Source: RPQJ01 sp963793005 (GTDB lineage: Bacteria > Pseudomonadota > Gammaproteobacteria > Steroidobacterales > Steroidobacteraceae). From it: a stretch of DNA of 64,000 nt. Every line of letters begins with the position of its first letter. Position 1 is the first letter of the stretch. Position numbers and translations under genes: made by a program. The stretch spans positions 488,993 to 552,992 of the forward strand of contig CAWBYP010000004.1 of the NCBI GenBank assembly GCA_963793005.1, read 5' to 3'. Under the pieces are notes generated by a model. The model was not told where the DNA came from. It did no database searches and saw only the letters and a list, made by a program, of their open reading frames with translations. This document shows positions 38,294-46,777 of this stretch, piece by piece.

Positions 38294-39345
38294 TCGATCT
38301 TCGGGCCGACGGCCAGCATCCGCTCCACGGACTTGAGCGCTCGTACGCGGATCTCCTCCGGCACGTCGATCACCCAGCGCATGTAGCGCAGCGAGTCCCT
38401 CGTCTGTTCGAGCGTTATCTCGTGCATGTGCGGGCAGCGGTGGCTGCACAGCCGCAGCATCTCCTTCTCCGGGTTCGCGGCGACGATGTTGTCGCCCATT
38501 GAGCACTCGGTGAGGAGCAGGTAGCGCTTCGCGTTGGACTTCTCGACCGCCTTGATCATCGCGGTCGTGCTGCCGGAAAAGTCCGCCTTGGCGACCACCT
38601 CGGGACTGCACTCCGGGTGCGCCAGGATCATCACGTCCGGAAATTGCTTGCGAACCGAGTCGATGTCCTCGGTGGTGAAGAGTTCGTGCACTTCGCAGCG
38701 TCCCTTCCACGCGACCATGACATGTTCGACGTCGGTGCCGGGCCTCGGCGCACCCGGCTTCGGCAGCACGCTCGGCACGATCACGTGCAGGCCCGTCTCG
38801 CGGGCGACGTTGCGGGCCAGGTACTCGTCCGGCAGGAATATGACCGTGTCGGACTTCAGCGACTCGACGACAGCCACGGCATTGCTCGACGTGCAGCAGA
38901 TGTCGCACTCCGCCTTCACGTCGGCGTAGGTGTTGATGTAGGTGACGATCGGCACCCCGGGGTACGCGGCGCGCAGCGCCCGCACGTCGGCCGCGGTGAT
39001 GCTCTCGGCGAGCGAGCAACCGCCTTTTTCGGTCGGCAGCAGCACGGTCTTCGACGGGTTCAGGATCTTCGCCGTCTCGGCCATGAAGCGCACGCCGCAG
39101 AACACGATGACGGACTTGTCCGTCTCGGCCGCGCGCCGGCTCAACTCGAGGGAATCGCCCTGGAAGTCAGGCACCGAGTGGAACAGCGCCGGCTCCATGT
39201 AGTTGTGACCGAGGATCACGGCGTCGCGCTCGACCTTGAGCTTCTGTATCTCGGCCGCGACCTCGGCCTTGAGCAGGATCTCGCCCTCCGGCATCACGTC
39301 GCCGAGCTTGTCCCTCAGGTTGAGATAGATTTCTTCGACTTGCAT
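38290..39345 (-). CDS. nadA: Quinolinate synthase A
   Basis: A 351-residue [4Fe-4S] enzyme condensing iminoaspartate with dihydroxyacetone phosphate to quinolinate. Substrate and cluster motifs are visible: AVILGHNYMEPALFH, VFCGVRFMAETAKILNP (first cluster Cys), CDICCTSSNAV (second Cys region), HPECSPEVV and LCSHRCPHM (third). Length and wording fit the class with three conserved Cys plus extra cysteines. Directly upstream of nadB. Confidence 0.96.
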   Translation of the reverse strand: MQVEEIYLNLRDKLGDVMPEGEILLKAEVAAEIQKLKVERDAVILGHNYMEPALFHSVPDFQGDSLELSRRAAETDKSVIVFCGVRFMAETAKILNPSKTVLLPTEKGGCSLAESITAADVRALRAAYPGVPIVTYINTYADVKAECDICCTSSNAVAVVESLKSDTVIFLPDEYLARNVARETGLHVIVPSVLPKPGAPRPGTDVEHVMVAWKGRCEVHELFTTEDIDSVRKQFPDVMILAHPECSPEVVAKADFSGSTTAMIKAVEKSNAKRYLLLTECSMGDNIVAANPEKEMLRLCSHRCPHMHEITLEQTRDSLRYMRWVIDVPEEIRVRALKSVERMLAVGPKID

Positions 39346-39420
39346 GCGACGGCCCGGGTGCTGGTGCGTGAGGGTCGGATTCTATGCCATGCTGGTGCCG
39401 TTCGCGTCCCGGAGATATCA

Positions 39421-40663
39421 ATGACCGCTGCCAGGAAGACCCACGACCTCGTCGTATTCGGTGCAACCAGTTTTGTCGGGCAGATCCTGGCCCGGTACCT
39501 GTACGAGGAATTCGGCCTTGGCGGCCGGCTGCGCTGGGCCATAGCCGGGCGCTCGAAGGCGAAACTCGAGGAACTTCGCCAGTCGCTGGGCCGCGGCGCC
39601 GCGAAACTGCCGATCATCGTGGCCGATGCCGGCGACGACGACGCATTGGGCGCAATGTGCTCGGCGACCCGGGCGGTTGCCTCCACGGTCGGCCCCTACG
39701 CGCTCTATGGTGAACCGCTGATCCGGGCCTGCGTCGAGAACGGCACGGATTACTGCGACCTGACCGGCGAGCCACAGTGGATCCGCCGGATGCTGCAGAA
39801 ATACGAGAGCAGCGGCGCGGAAGTCGGGCGCCCGCATCGTCCACTGCTGCGGCTTCGACTCGATCCCGTCGGACCTGGGCGTACACTTCCTGCAGCACGA
39901 GGCCCGCGCACGGTTCGGCCAGCCCTGCGATCAAATCAAGATGCGGGTCAAGGCGGCCAGCGGCGGATTCTCGGGCGGGACGGTTGCCAGCGCGCTCAAT
40001 GCATTCAAGGAAGCAGCGGCCGACCCGAAACTGCGCAAGGAACTCGCCAATCCTTATTCGCTGTGCCCGAAAGGCCACGGTTCGAAGACACGCCAGCCAA
40101 ACGTCAAGTTCGCCGAGTACGACCCCGATTTCCAGGCCTGGGTTGCGCCGTTCGTCATGGCTGCGCCCAACGTGCGGATCGTCCACCGCACAAACGCCCT
40201 GTCTGGCAACGCCTACGGACCCGCCTTCCGCTATGACGAAGCCGTGCTCGCTGGTCCCGGACTTCGCGGCCGCACTATCGCGACGGCGATTGCCGCAGGG
40301 TTGGCAGCGTTTGCCGTAGCGGCCGCGATCACGCCGCTGCGCGCAGCACTCGAGCGCTTCGTGCTGCCGGCGCCGGGCGAGGGCCCGAGCCCGGAGGCCC
40401 AGGAGAAGGGGTTCTTCGACCTGCGTTTCCTGGGCAAGACCGCGGACGGACGCGTGATCCGCGCCAAGGTCACGGGACAGGGCGATCCAGGCTACGGCTC
40501 GACCGCGAAGATGCTCGGCCAGGCCGCGGCGCTGCTGGCGCTCGACCTGCCGAGGTCGCAGGTCGGGGGTGGATTCTGGACACCGGCGACGATCTTCGGC
40601 GACGTGCTGATCGAGCGGCTCGAGGAGCACGCGGACCTGGATTTCAACCTGCTGAAGGACTGA
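39421..40663 (+). CDS. Saccharopine dehydrogenase-like oxidoreductase, one frameshift
   Basis: About 414 residues. The NAD(P)-binding start DLVVFGATSFVGQILARYLYEEFG and YCDLTGEPQWIRRM identify the trans-acting enoyl reductase/saccharopine dehydrogenase NADP-binding group. After a frame change near 39,820 it continues as HCCGFDSIPSDLGVHFLQ and KAASGGFSGGTVASALN. A hydrophobic stretch near residues 280-300 (ATAIAAGLAAFAVAAAITPL) suggests membrane association. Relatives act in polyketide or lipid metabolism or are uncharacterised, so the substrate is open. ATG at 39421. Confidence 0.82.
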
Positions 40664-40741
40664 GATCGCGACTGCAGTTCGAGTTCGCGTCGATCAAATC
40701 GGGATCTGCCCATCCGCCGCCCCGATTCCGCGGCCCGGGCC

Positions 40742-41698
40742 TCATGCTGGGCATTTCCATGGCAGTGCGTCGAGATCGACGTTCCCGCCAGTCAGGATCA
40801 CTCCGACACGCTTGCCCGCAAGCGGCATGCGACCGCTCAGCATCGCCGCCACTGGTACCGCACTCGACGGCTCGATGACGATCTTCATGACTTCCCAGAC
40901 CAGCCGCATCGCATCAATGATCTCGTCCTCCGAAACCGTGGTGATGCCCCGGACCTGCCGTCGTATGACCTCGAACGGCCGCTCGCCGAGCGAGGCGCGC
41001 AGGCCATCGGCAATCGTGGTCGTGCTGGCTAGCGCCTGACGCTCGCCAGCAAGGAATGAGCGATATGCGTCGTCTGCCGCGGCGGGCTCAGTGCCGTGAA
41101 CTTCGACTCCCAGTCCGGTACCCACGATCGCAGTGCCAGCGAGCAGGCCGCCGCCACCGACTGGCGTCACGATTGCGTCCAGTCCAGGAACCTCTTCGAC
41201 CAGTTCCAGCGCCGCGGTACCCTGGCCGGTGATCACCCGCCAATCGTCGTAGGGATGCACCAGCGTGGCGCCGGTGCGCTGCTGTATCTCCGCACAGCAC
41301 GCTTCCCGGGCAGCGAGCGTTGGCTCACAGAACTCGATCTCTCCGCCCAGGCGCTCCACCGAGGCAACCTTGGTCTTGGGGGCATTACGCGGCATCGCGA
41401 TCAAGGCACGCGTACCGGCATTGCGGGCCGCGAGTGCGAGCGCCGCCGCGTGGTTACCGGAGGAATGAGTCACTACACCGCGCGACAACTCGTCCAGTGG
41501 AATCGACAGCACTGCATTGTGTGCGCCGCGTGCCTTGAAGGCCCCGATACGCTGGAAGTTCTCACACTTGAAATAGAGGGCAATCCCGGCGCGCGCGTCG
41601 AGTGTACGGCTGGTCATGACCGGTGTGCGCGCCACGTACGGCGCAATGACTACCGCTGCCTCACGCACGTCCCCGAGTCCGGGATTGGGCTCCTGCAT
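40742..41698 (-). CDS. Threonine dehydratase/serine racemase-like PLP enzyme
   Basis: A 318-residue fold-type II PLP enzyme. The Schiff-base lysine is in RIGAFKARGAHNAVL, the SSGNHAAALALAAR phosphate/substrate loop follows, and GGGGLLAGTAI is the phosphate-binding Gly loop. No regulatory ACT domain, so it is a catabolic or racemase-type member (serine/threonine dehydratase or serine racemase). Its ATG shares two bases with the preceding aldolase stop (TGATG), tying it to the mtnP-mtnA-aldolase operon. Why a PLP lyase belongs there is not obvious. Confidence 0.87.
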   Translation of the reverse strand: MQEPNPGLGDVREAAVVIAPYVARTPVMTSRTLDARAGIALYFKCENFQRIGAFKARGAHNAVLSIPLDELSRGVVTHSSGNHAAALALAARNAGTRALIAMPRNAPKTKVASVERLGGEIEFCEPTLAAREACCAEIQQRTGATLVHPYDDWRVITGQGTAALELVEEVPGLDAIVTPVGGGGLLAGTAIVGTGLGVEVHGTEPAAADDAYRSFLAGERQALASTTTIADGLRASLGERPFEVIRRQVRGITTVSEDEIIDAMRLVWEVMKIVIEPSSAVPVAAMLSGRMPLAGKRVGVILTGGNVDLDALPWKCPA

Positions 41699-42354
41699 CA
41701 CGGTCCGGTCGTGATTCGTCCGTAGTCCGCGAACTTCTCGATAACCCTGGCAAGTTCGACATCGTCGAGTATGTTCGGCTCGAGTCCGGCCGCGCGAAGG
41801 GCGAGATACTGCGTGGCGAGGTTTTCGACTTCGACTGCGACGGCCTGCGCAGCCGCAAGCGAAGCCCCTACCGTCACCACGCCGTGATTCGCAAGCAGGA
41901 CCGCTCGCCTGCCCTCGAGTCCCTCTATCGCTCCAGCGGCGATTTCCGCAGTCCCGAATGTCGCATAGGGCACGCAGCGTATTGCGCCACCCGCGAGCGC
42001 GATCATGTAATGGAAGGCCGGGATACCGCGCCCCGCACAGGCCAGCGCCGTCGCGTTTGGACTGTGCGTGTGTACGATCGCAGATACTTCCGGACGACAG
42101 GCGTAGATTGCAGCGTGCATCCGCCACTCCGACGACGGGCGCAGCCCTCCCTTGGCGGGCGTGCCGTGGTCATCGAACTTTACGATCTGCCCTGGCTCCA
42201 TCGTCCGATAAGGAACACCGGAGGGCGTGATCATGAATCCGCCGGCTGTCCGGCAAGACAGGTTGCCGGACTTGTTCGGTACCAGTCCGGCCAATTCGAG
42301 TTCCCGCGCCACGGCGACGATTTCCACGCGCGGGTCGGGCTTTTTCCGCGTCAT
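41698..42354 (-). CDS. Class II aldolase, fuculose-1-phosphate aldolase type
   Basis: A 218-residue zinc aldolase. Family motifs: GNLSCRTAGGFMITPSGVPY, SSEWRMH (catalytic Glu76), VHTHS (zinc His95 and His97), HYMIALAGGAIRCVPYATFG and ANHGVVTVG (third His157). It is much closer in wording to FucA than to the dehydratase MtnB. Together with mtnA and mtnP it would cleave 5-deoxyribulose-1-phosphate or 5-methylthioribulose-1-phosphate to DHAP and an aldehyde, the DHAP shunt described in Rhodospirillum and some E. coli. Overlaps mtnA by four bases. Confidence 0.88.
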   Translation of the reverse strand: MTRKKPDPRVEIVAVARELELAGLVPNKSGNLSCRTAGGFMITPSGVPYRTMEPGQIVKFDDHGTPAKGGLRPSSEWRMHAAIYACRPEVSAIVHTHSPNATALACAGRGIPAFHYMIALAGGAIRCVPYATFGTAEIAAGAIEGLEGRRAVLLANHGVVTVGASLAAAQAVAVEVENLATQYLALRAAGLEPNILDDVELARVIEKFADYGRITTGP

Positions 42355-43454
42355 GCCGAAGTCCCGGATCGCTCTGGATACATTGAAAACAGGCCCTCCG
42401 CCGTTGCGCTCGCAACACCGCGCTCCGTGATGATACCTGTGACCAGCCGTGCCGGCGTGACGTCGAATCCGGGGTTCGACACCGCGCTGCCCGGATTCAC
42501 GACTTCGACCTCGATCACCTGCCCGTCATCGGCCCGACCACGCACGTGCGTCACCTCGCGCGCCGCGCGCTGCTCGATCGGTACCCCGGTCAATCCGTCC
42601 TTGATGCCCCAGTCGATCGTAGAGGACGGCAGCGCCGCGTAGAACGGGACTCCGTTGTCGTGCGCCGCGAGCGCTTTCAGGTAGGTTCCGATCTTGTTCG
42701 CCACGTCGCCGGTTCGGGTCGTGCGGTCGCTGCCGACTATGCAGACGTCCACCCTGCCCTGCTGCATCAGGTGGCCGCCGGCATTGTCGACGATGACTTC
42801 GTGCGAAATGCCGTGGGCGGCCAGTTCGAACGCGGTCAGCGATGCGCCCTGGTTGCGGGGCCGCGTCTCGTCCACCAGCACGTGCACTGCGATGCCGGAA
42901 TCGTGCGCGGCATAAATCGGTGCGAGCGCCGTGCCCCAATCCACGCAGGCAAGCCACCCGGCGTTGCAGTGCGTGAGTACGTTGACGGGCCGCCCGTCCA
43001 GGCGGGCACTCAAGCGCTCGATAATCTTCGCGCCGTGACGACCGATGTCAGCGCAGGCGACGACGTCCTCCTCCGCGATCCGGCCGGCCTCGGCATAGGC
43101 GCGCTCCACCCTCTGCGACGGTGGTTCCCTGTGGAGCACTTCGCCCATGCGGGCCAGCGCCCAGCGCAGGTTGACCGCCGTCGGCCGTGTGTTCTGGAGC
43201 TGCTCGAGCGCCGAATCCAGACCCACATCCGAGGAGCTTTCACGCATGGCGAGCGCCACGCCATATGCAGCGGTCACGCCGATCAACGGGGCGCCTCGCA
43301 CGATCATGTCGCGGATAGCGCGGACGGCGTCATCGACCGTGCGAAGGTGGCAGACCTCGAGCGAAAACGGCAGTCTCGTCTGGTCGATCACGTCGACGGT
43401 CCAGCCATCGTCGCCGACGAAAATGCTGCGCCAGGGTTCGCCGCGGATCCTCAC
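42351..43454 (-). CDS. mtnA: Methylthioribose-1-phosphate isomerase
   Basis: A 367-residue enzyme converting methylthioribose-1-phosphate (and 5-deoxyribose-1-phosphate) to the ribulose form. Catalytic Cys163 in THCNAGWLAC and Asp243 in IVGSDRTTRTGDVANKIGTY are present, as is RGAPLIGVTAAYGVALA. Second gene of the salvage operon: it follows mtnP by 42 bases and overlaps the aldolase start (ATGA). Confidence 0.94.
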   Translation of the reverse strand: MRIRGEPWRSIFVGDDGWTVDVIDQTRLPFSLEVCHLRTVDDAVRAIRDMIVRGAPLIGVTAAYGVALAMRESSSDVGLDSALEQLQNTRPTAVNLRWALARMGEVLHREPPSQRVERAYAEAGRIAEEDVVACADIGRHGAKIIERLSARLDGRPVNVLTHCNAGWLACVDWGTALAPIYAAHDSGIAVHVLVDETRPRNQGASLTAFELAAHGISHEVIVDNAGGHLMQQGRVDVCIVGSDRTTRTGDVANKIGTYLKALAAHDNGVPFYAALPSSTIDWGIKDGLTGVPIEQRAAREVTHVRGRADDGQVIEVEVVNPGSAVSNPGFDVTPARLVTGIITERGVASATAEGLFSMYPERSGTSA

Positions 43455-43496
43455 CAGGCGCTCCGGCGCAAGGCCATCTGACAGGAAATCATCACC

Positions 43497-44375
43497 TCAT
43501 CTCCTCCCGAGCACGCGACCGGCCACTGCGTCGAGCCTGGCCAACAGTTCGGGATCGCGGAACTCGGGCCGTGTCAGGATCGCGCCGTCGAGCGCACGGT
43601 CGGAGCCCACGGGACAGGCCGGATGATCGGCTGGAAAGTCGCTGGCCAGTCGCGCGAACAATCGCTGCGCCTTGCCGCGGTTCTCGTCCATCACTTTCAG
43701 CAGCGTCGCCACCTCGACGGAGTCGTGTGTCGGGTGCCAGCAGTCGTAGTCGGTGACCATGCACACGACCGCATAGGTGATCTCCGCCTCACGCGCCAGC
43801 TTTGCCTCAGGCATGGACGTCATGTGGATCACGTCGTAGCCCGCGCCTCGATAGGCCAGCGACTCCGCGAGCGTGGAGAACTGTGGTCCCTCCATGCAGA
43901 CCGCTGTGCCGCCGCGGCGGTACGGGATGCCTTCGGCATCGGCCGCACCGGCCACCAGGTCCTGCAGCGCGGGCCCGACCGGATGCGCGAATGGCACATG
44001 CGCCACACAGCCGGCGCCAAAGAACGAGCTCTCGCGGCGAACCGTGCGATCGACGAAGTTGTCGACCAGCACGAACGTGCCCGGGCTCAGTTCCTCGCGG
44101 AACGAGCCGCAGGCAGAGAACGAGACCAGGTCAGTGACCCCGGCCCGCTTCATCGCGTCCACGTTCGCTCGATAGTTGATGTCGGATGGCGAGTGGCGGT
44201 GGCCGCGTCCATGGCGCGGCAGGAATACGACCTCGGTCGCCCCAATACGGCCAAATCGCAGCGCGTCCGACGGCTCACCCCAGGGCGTCGCGATGCGCCG
44301 CTCGTCGAGGTCCTTGATACCCGGAAGGTCGTAGATTCCCGAGCCGCCGATGATCCCGAGCACAGCCTTGGTCAT
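43497..44375 (-). CDS. mtnP: 5'-methylthioadenosine phosphorylase
   Basis: A 292-residue nucleoside phosphorylase cleaving methylthioadenosine, and in some bacteria 5'-deoxyadenosine, to adenine and the sugar-1-phosphate. Motifs: GIIGGSGIYDLPGI, FLPRHGRGHRHSPSDINYRAN, SFSACGSFREELSPGTFVLVDNFVDRT, CMEGPQFSTLAES and TSMPEAKLAREAEI, all typical of MtnP. First gene of the operon. MTA arises from polyamine and other SAM-dependent pathways. Confidence 0.94.
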   Translation of the reverse strand: MTKAVLGIIGGSGIYDLPGIKDLDERRIATPWGEPSDALRFGRIGATEVVFLPRHGRGHRHSPSDINYRANVDAMKRAGVTDLVSFSACGSFREELSPGTFVLVDNFVDRTVRRESSFFGAGCVAHVPFAHPVGPALQDLVAGAADAEGIPYRRGGTAVCMEGPQFSTLAESLAYRGAGYDVIHMTSMPEAKLAREAEITYAVVCMVTDYDCWHPTHDSVEVATLLKVMDENRGKAQRLFARLASDFPADHPACPVGSDRALDGAILTRPEFRDPELLARLDAVAGRVLGRR

Positions 44376-44436
44376 GGCACCTGTCCACCTTCGTTGCCGG
44401 ACAGTCTACCGGGACTCATCCGGAGGCGGAAAATTA

Positions 44437-44476
44437 GGTGCCAGGCACCGATTTTCCGAATTCGGTGCCTGGCACC
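44437..44476. repeat. Inverted GGTGCCAGGCACC-type palindromes
   Basis: GGTGCCAGGCACCG at 44437-44450 and CGGTGCCTGGCACC at 44463-44476 are inverted copies 12 bases apart in the divergent gap between mtnP and the HMG-CoA reductase gene. Same family as the element at 35060. Because it lies between divergent starts, it may also influence promoter activity. Confidence 0.72.
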
Positions 44477-44562
44477 GAATTTGGCGCTGCGGGCACGCCT
44501 GCTGACATAATCGCCTGGAGCCCGCCGCCCGCCGGAAACAGCGACTACAAGCCGGAGGATCC

Positions 44563-45744
44563 ATGTCCAATCCTGATCGTGACCGTATCCCGCGCGACCC
44601 TGCGGCCGACCATACGCGGGAGATGGCGTCGAAACGAGGCGAGTTCCTGCGCGAGAAGACGGGTGCCGCCCTGACGCACGTGCAGGGCTACACGATCGAC
44701 CCGGGGCTGCTGCCCGGCAACATCGAAAACTTCACCGGCGTGGCCCAGGTACCGGTCGGGATCGCCGGCCCGCTCCGGCTGAACGGCGAGCATGCGAAGG
44801 GCGATTTCTTCGTGCCGATGGCGACGACGGAGGGCACGCTGGTCGCAAGCTACAGCCGCGGCATGCGCGTGCTGGCCGAGTCCGGCGGCGTCACTGCGAC
44901 CGTGGTCAAGCGCTCAATGCAGCGCGCGCCTGTGTTCCTGTTCCACACCGCGCGCGAGGCGCGCGACTTCGGCGAATGGCTTACAGAGAACCATGACGGC
45001 GTGCGCGCTGCAGCCGAGTCCACGACTCGCAGCGGCCGGCTGGTAGAGATCGAGCAGTACCCGCTCGCCAACATGCTGTACCTGCGGTTCAACTACACCA
45101 CCGGCGATGCTGCGGGCCAGAACATGACCGGCAAGGCAACACATGCCGCCTGCGAGTGGATCCGCGAGACCCATCCGGCACGCCCGAAATACATGCTGTC
45201 GGGCAGCATGGACACAGACAAAAAGCACTCTGCCCTCAACACCCTTCGGACCCGTGGTCGTCGCGTGGTCGCCGAAGCCGTGCTGAAGAAGGACGTACTC
45301 GCACGACTGATGCGGGTGGACACCAGGACGCTCTTCAGTGCGCGGCAGGTGTCGAACGCCGGGGCGCTGATGTCAGGCAGCGCCAGCAACGGGCCGCACG
45401 CCGCGAACGGCATCGCTGCCATGTTCATCGCCTGCGGACAGGACGTGGCGAATGTCGCTGAATCGCACGCGGGCATCACCTACGCGCAGCTGCTCGAGAA
45501 CGGCGACTACTACTGGTCGGTGACCCTTACTTCGCTGATCGTGGCCAGCTACGGCGGCGGCACCGGCCTGCCGACCCAGCGCGAGTGCCTGGAAGTGCTT
45601 GGCTGCTACGGCGCGGGCAAGGCCGACAAGCTCGCAGAAATCATCGCCGCCACGGTTCTCGCGGGTGACATCTCGCTCGGCTGCGCGGTGCTGTCGGATG
45701 AATGGGTGACCGCGCACGAGCAGCTTGGCCGCAACCGGCCCTGA
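44563..45744 (+). CDS. Hydroxymethylglutaryl-CoA reductase, class I-like
   Basis: A 393-residue enzyme reducing HMG-CoA to mevalonate with NAD(P)H. The wording is that of class I (eukaryote/archaeal-type) enzymes: ENFTGVAQVPVGIAGPLRLNG, MATTEGTLVASYSRG (catalytic Glu90), GDAAGQNMTGKATHA, SMDTDKKHSALN (Lys220/221), AGALMSGSASNGPHAANGIAAMFIACGQD and a C-terminal His385. No N-terminal membrane anchor. Class I-like HMGR is uncommon in gammaproteobacteria, so transfer is possible. GGAGG precedes the ATG. No other mevalonate gene is in the window. Confidence 0.93.
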   Translation: MSNPDRDRIPRDPAADHTREMASKRGEFLREKTGAALTHVQGYTIDPGLLPGNIENFTGVAQVPVGIAGPLRLNGEHAKGDFFVPMATTEGTLVASYSRGMRVLAESGGVTATVVKRSMQRAPVFLFHTAREARDFGEWLTENHDGVRAAAESTTRSGRLVEIEQYPLANMLYLRFNYTTGDAAGQNMTGKATHAACEWIRETHPARPKYMLSGSMDTDKKHSALNTLRTRGRRVVAEAVLKKDVLARLMRVDTRTLFSARQVSNAGALMSGSASNGPHAANGIAAMFIACGQDVANVAESHAGITYAQLLENGDYYWSVTLTSLIVASYGGGTGLPTQRECLEVLGCYGAGKADKLAEIIAATVLAGDISLGCAVLSDEWVTAHEQLGRNRP

Positions 45745-45754
45745 AGCTCAACCA

Positions 45755-46777
45755 TCAGGCCCAGAATGCCGCGACCCGCTGCACGACCCAGAACGCAGCG
45801 GTGCCGCCGATCAGGTAGGCAACCGGCGTACGCACCAGCGCTTCAGTGCGCCAAGGGCCATGCTCCGCGGTCCCACGTGCGCGCATCAGCCTGGTGACCA
45901 GCGACAGTAGTCCCATCACTGCGGCTATGAACAGCAACTGACCTGCCTCTACGCCGACGTTGAAGAACAGCAGCGCGAGCGGCACGTCGGCCTGCGGCAG
46001 CCCCACTTCGCGCAACGCCCCCGCGAATCCGAATCCGTGCAGCAGGCCGAAAACGAAAGCGACCACCCACGGGGCACGCGCTGCAAAGCCCGGCTTCCCC
46101 TGTGCCCCGCGCAGTATCTCCGCCGCGACGAACATGACACTCAACGCGATGACCGCCTCGATTGGCGCCTGCGGCACGTGCACCAGCCCGAGCGTCGCGG
46201 CTGCCAGCGTAATGCTGTGCGCGACGGTGAACGCGGTGACCGTGGCAACCAGCCGGCGCCAGCTGCCAACCAGGAACAGCAGGCCCAGCACGAACAGCAG
46301 GTGATCGACGCCGAGCAGGATGTGCCCCACGCCGAGCATGAAGTAGGTTTTCGCGACATCGAATCGACCGGGGACGGCAGCGACCTCGAACCACGCGGTG
46401 TCCGGCGTCAACCTGGCGGTCTGGGTGGTGCCGTCCAGCCGCTCGACGCGCACCAGCACGTCGGTCATGGTCGCACTAAGCCCTTCGACATCGATGCGTC
46501 GTCCGGTAAGCCCGCCCCGGCAGGTCCCGGTCCAGCGTTCGATGAATGCCCCGCCCGCGAACGAGCCAGTTTCCGGTGCGCTGGTACATTCCGCCGGCAG
46601 CCTCAGGTGCAGGCCAAGCCGGTACTCGCCCTTGGCCGGCACCTTCCACAAGAAGGCATAGCGGTCTACACCGAGCTCGCGGATCTCCAGGAAGCCTGGA
46701 CGCACCTCGTGCGCCCAGGCCGTCGGCGCAGCCAGCCCGAGGCAAAGCGTAAGCGCCAGCAGCAGGCGTCGCATCAT
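45755..46777 (-). CDS. HupE/UreJ-family membrane protein
   Basis: A 340-residue exported/integral membrane protein. A signal peptide (to AWA/HE) is followed by a periplasmic beta-rich domain (about 24-140) and then seven hydrophobic segments with the HupE/UreJ histidine motifs: MLGVGHILLGVDHLLFVLGLLFL, FTVAHSITLAAATLG and FGLLHGFGFAGAL. HupE relatives move nickel or cobalt, but this large form has no assigned substrate. Last gene of the DUF3604-PpiC-HupE group. ATG at 46777 overlaps the PpiC stop; ATG at 46774 is equally possible. Confidence 0.88.
   Translation of the reverse strand: MMRRLLLALTLCLGLAAPTAWAHEVRPGFLEIRELGVDRYAFLWKVPAKGEYRLGLHLRLPAECTSAPETGSFAGGAFIERWTGTCRGGLTGRRIDVEGLSATMTDVLVRVERLDGTTQTARLTPDTAWFEVAAVPGRFDVAKTYFMLGVGHILLGVDHLLFVLGLLFLVGSWRRLVATVTAFTVAHSITLAAATLGLVHVPQAPIEAVIALSVMFVAAEILRGAQGKPGFAARAPWVVAFVFGLLHGFGFAGALREVGLPQADVPLALLFFNVGVEAGQLLFIAAVMGLLSLVTRLMRARGTAEHGPWRTEALVRTPVAYLIGGTAAFWVVQRVAAFWA

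Noticed and set aside
38294..39019. Upstream extension of the nadB frame
   Set aside because: Runs inside nadA in another frame; nadA is intact and nadB homologues begin at LTQPIHTDVLIIG.
38617..39420. Upstream part of a long plus-strand frame leading into the saccharopine dehydrogenase-like gene
   Set aside because: It is antisense to nadA; ATG at 39421 starts the conserved dinucleotide-binding fold.
41698..42354. MtnB (methylthioribulose-1-phosphate dehydratase) as identity of the aldolase
   Set aside because: Same fold and context, but ITPSGVPY, SSEW and HYMIALAGG match fuculose-phosphate aldolases far better.
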